Position numbers and translations under genes: made by a program. The notes under the pieces are model-generated. The model saw only the letters and a list, made by a program, of their open reading frames with translations, was not told where the DNA came from and did no database searches. From SKNW01 sp050485865 (GTDB lineage: Bacteria > Gemmatimonadota > Gemmatimonadetes > Longimicrobiales > Gaopeijiaceae), in contig JBJHCE010000146.1 of assembly GCA_050485865.1 (NCBI GenBank), positions 1 through 7,346 on the forward strand: 7,346 nucleotides of DNA. Direction: 5' to 3'. Shown in pieces: positions 5,709 through 7,346 of the stretch (the stretch's first letter is position 1; each line of letters opens with the position of its first letter).

Positions 5709-6266
5709 ATGGTCACCCTTCCCGAACTCTGGCTCCCCATCGTGGTCGCGGCCGTACTCGTCTTCGTGGCGAGCAGCGTCATCCACATGGCCCTCGGCTA
5801 CCACGCGTCCGACCAGGAAGCCCTCCCGTCCGAGGACCGCGTCCGCGCGGCCCTTCGCGAGGCGGCGATCCCCCCGGGGGATTACGCGACACCCAAGGCC
5901 GGCTCCATGAAGGAAATGGGCGATCCGGCCTTCATCGCGAAGCAGAACGAGGGCCCCGTGGCGGTCCTCACGATCCTCCCGAACGGTCCCGCGAACATGC
6001 CGAAGCTGCTCGGGCAGTGGTTCCTCTTTCTCGTCGTGGTGAGCGTGTTCGTGGCCTACGTGGCCGGGCGCACCCTCCCGCCCGGGGCCGAGTACCTGGA
6101 GGTCTTCCGGATCACCGGTGCGGTGGCCTTCCTCGGGTACGCCGCCGACAGCTGGCCCCAGTCGATCTGGTTCGGGAGGAAGTGGTCCACGACCCTCAAG
6201 AACACCTTCGACGGGCTCGTCTTCGCCCTCCTCACCGCGGGGGCCTTCGGCTGGCTCTGGCCCTGA
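5709..6266 (+). CDS. Conserved-looking four-helix membrane protein of unknown function
   Basis: I do not recognise a named family. The ATG at 5709 is chosen because AAGGAGG (5697-5703) lies five bases before it, the best ribosome site in the window. The frame is open up to an ATG at 5622, but that codon lies before the likely transcription start. The 185-residue protein has a first membrane segment at 7-28 with SSVIHMALGYH (His26, His32), then a soluble part (33-95) containing EDRVRAALRE, IPPGDYATPK, KQNEGPVAVLTILPNG, then membrane segments at about 101-120, 133-150 and 165-184, ending at GWLWP. The pattern (helix with conserved-looking His, soluble insert, WPQSIWFGRKWSTTLKNTFDGL between the last helices) recalls a hypothetical protein seen in several soil phyla; this is from memory and needs a search. 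No catalytic motif is evident. A hairpin overlaps the stop codon. Confidence 0.82.
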   Translation: MVTLPELWLPIVVAAVLVFVASSVIHMALGYHASDQEALPSEDRVRAALREAAIPPGDYATPKAGSMKEMGDPAFIAKQNEGPVAVLTILPNGPANMPKLLGQWFLFLVVVSVFVAYVAGRTLPPGAEYLEVFRITGAVAFLGYAADSWPQSIWFGRKWSTTLKNTFDGLVFALLTAGAFGWLWP

Positions 6267-6284
6267 CCGGGTCCTGACCCGGTC
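6265..6284 (+). terminator. Hairpin over the stop codon of the 5709 gene
   Basis: GACCGGGT (6265-6272) and ACCCGGTC (6277-6284) pair perfectly around a four-base loop CCTG. The left arm includes the last two bases of the TGA stop. There is no T-run after it, so it would act as a pause, factor-dependent stop or 3'-end protector rather than a classical intrinsic terminator. Confidence 0.45.
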
Positions 6285-6337
6285 GGACCCCCGGCCCTCG
6301 TCACCCCACCCCCGCCGGAGCACCCCCCGGAGGCGAC

Positions 6338-6367
6338 TTGTCCCACCCCGCCGCCGGGGGGTACCTT
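6338..6367 (+). promoter_or_regulatory. Promoter-like boxes for the 6473 gene
   Basis: TTGTCC (6338-6343, four of six to TTGACA) and TACCTT (6362-6367) are spaced by 18 bases, with a start near 6374 and a leader of about 100 bases. The TACCTT box and the CCCCGCCG run before it are shared with the region upstream of the 5709 gene. The stretch from 6285 to 6472 has no gene I can support and is rich in C-runs, including nine C at 6426-6434. Confidence 0.35.
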
Positions 6368-6472
6368 CCCGCCGCCCTTCCACGCCGTGCGGGCGCCTTG
6401 CCCCCGCGCGCGCCTCCGTGCTGCGCCCCCCCCCGCGATGCGCCCCTCTCCCTCCCCAGACTCCGGCAGGCC

Positions 6473-7267
6473 ATGATCCCGGTCACACCCCGCGCCCAGG
6501 GCTTCGGCGAAATCCTCGACAACGGCTTCACCCTCTACCGCCGGAATTTCGCCACCTTCTTCGGCATCGCCTTCCTCCCGCGCATCCCCGAAATCCTCTG
6601 GTGGATCGCGGTCACGGCCCTGGTTCCCACGTGGCTTGCGGGTGTCGGGTTCTTCGTGATCCTCCCCGTGACCTTCTTCGTGCAGTTCCTGATCCTCGGC
6701 GCCCTCTCACGGGCGGCGGCGCAGGCGTGGGAAGGGGAGTCCCCCGGGATCCGCGACTCCCTGGCCGGTGGGCTCCGGTGCTGGATGGCGGTGGCGACCG
6801 CCGGGGTGCTCACCTACCTGGCGGTCTTCTTCGGCATGCTCTTCCTCCTCCTGCCCGGCCTCTTCCTGCTGGCCTCCCTCTTCGCCTTCGCCCCGGTGGC
6901 CGCCGTCGAGGGGGGGAGCGCGATGAGCGCCCTCTCCCGGTCGTGGGCGCTCGCCCGGGGCGGTCGCCTCCGCATCCTCGGCGTGTCGATCGTGGCGTAC
7001 CTCGTCTTCCTCATCCCGACCTTCTCCCTCACCTTCATCGCCGCCCTCGTCATCGGGCCTACCGCCTTCTTCGCCGACGATCCCGCCGCCGTGGGTGAAG
7101 CCGCCGTCTGGGTGGAAGGGATGACCCAGGTGGCAAGCCCCCTGATCATGGCCCTCACCTGGCCCTATCTCGCCACGGTCATCGTCCTCCTGTACCTGGA
7201 CCGCCGCGCCCGGGTCGACGCCTCGGGGCTCGAGGCGGCGGCCGACCGGTTCGACCAGGCTCCCTGA
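6473..7267 (+). CDS. Membrane protein, glycerophosphodiester phosphodiesterase membrane-domain type
   Basis: From the ATG at 6473 the protein has 264 residues. It opens with FGEILDNGFTLYRRNFATFF, the typical start of a family of six-helix membrane proteins related to the membrane domain found in front of some glycerophosphodiester phosphodiesterases. Further marks are LLLPGLFLLASLFAFAPVAAVEGG (split between two helices, about 125-148) and MSALSRSWALARGG (151-164), the E-x-x-x-x-A-L-x-R-S-W-x-L pattern of the family, and the tail IVLLYLDRRAR (237-247). Membrane segments are about 27-50, 55-78, 107-125, 127-147, 168-198 and 222-242. No catalytic phosphodiesterase domain is present, so it should not be called an enzyme; its role in the membrane is unknown. 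The frame is open up to a TTG at 6338, but those 45 residues are Pro/Ala/Arg-rich and overlap the promoter-like boxes. The ribosome site is weak (GGCAGG just before the ATG). Confidence 0.85.
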   Translation: MIPVTPRAQGFGEILDNGFTLYRRNFATFFGIAFLPRIPEILWWIAVTALVPTWLAGVGFFVILPVTFFVQFLILGALSRAAAQAWEGESPGIRDSLAGGLRCWMAVATAGVLTYLAVFFGMLFLLLPGLFLLASLFAFAPVAAVEGGSAMSALSRSWALARGGRLRILGVSIVAYLVFLIPTFSLTFIAALVIGPTAFFADDPAAVGEAAVWVEGMTQVASPLIMALTWPYLATVIVLLYLDRRARVDASGLEAAADRFDQAP

Positions 7268-7286
7268 GCAGCGCGTGCGCGGGTCC

Positions 7287-7310
7287 GGGGGCGTGGCCGG
7301 GGGCGTGGCC
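7287..7310. repeat. 12-bp tandem repeat, two copies
   Basis: GGGGGCGTGGCC occurs twice head to tail (7287-7298, 7299-7310) in the short region after the last stop. A frame with GTG codons (first at 7275) is open through it to the window edge and could be the start of a next gene, but nothing in about 24 residues supports this. Confidence 0.6.
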
Positions 7311-7346
7311 GAAGTCGTGCAAGGCCAGGGGGTGACCCAGCCCGGT

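Noticed and set aside
5247..6383. 378-codon minus-strand frame across the divergent promoter region
   Set aside because: It overlaps the permease start and the whole 5709 gene and is Arg/Gly/Glu-rich without motif.
6338..6472. TTG 6338 as start of the last membrane protein
   Set aside because: The TTG lies in the predicted -35 box and the added residues are Pro/Ala/Arg-rich; the family begins close to ATG 6473.
6118..7098. 326-codon + strand frame over the last two genes
   Set aside because: Pro/Arg/Ser-rich shadow of the real frames at 5709-6266 and 6473-7267.
7275..7346. Start of a further gene at the window end
   Set aside because: About 24 open codons with GTG starts running through a tandem repeat are not enough to support a gene; the minus strand is also open there.

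Overview
The window is very GC-rich DNA (roughly 70% by eye) from a chromosome with tightly packed genes and few clear Shine-Dalgarno sites. Six protein genes are supported. The gene set, the codon use and two promoter-like TAnnTT -10 boxes suggest an uncultured soil-type bacterium, perhaps Gemmatimonadota. This is inference from family resemblance; Acidobacteriota or a high-GC actinobacterium cannot be excluded. No RNA gene, CRISPR array, insertion sequence or phage gene was recognised.

Bases 1-2314 (+ strand) hold a two-gene unit. The first gene is the 3' part of a membrane-bound family 2 glycosyltransferase. Its stop codon overlaps the GTG start of queG (epoxyqueuosine reductase, last step of queuosine synthesis for tRNA). 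This QueG carries an unusual linker of about 75 residues that contains a duplicated 16-residue unit.

Bases 2315-2545 are a convergent intergenic region. It holds a 24-bp perfect GC palindrome and, in a less GC-rich part, a cluster of short related repeats bracketed by a 17-bp inverted repeat.

Bases 2546-5533 (- strand) hold two co-oriented genes. An SLC13/DASS-type permease with two RCK_C (TrkA-C) domains comes first, followed by a protein that joins an AbiEi-like winged-helix domain to a DUF559 (Vsr-like, PD-(D/E)XK) nuclease domain.

Bases 5534-5708 are a divergent promoter region. Downstream on the + strand are a 185-residue membrane protein of unknown function (5709-6266), a hairpin at its stop codon, a promoter-like stretch (6338-6367) and a second membrane protein (6473-7267) of the glycerophosphodiester phosphodiesterase membrane-domain type. 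The last 79 bases are short of clear coding signal and contain a 12-bp tandem repeat.

Most of the window looks like ordinary chromosome. The points most worth a second look are the QueG linker repeat, the repeat cluster behind queG, the shared promoter-like element, the AbiEi-DUF559 protein and the small membrane orphan. I see no convincing evidence of a multi-gene undescribed system.
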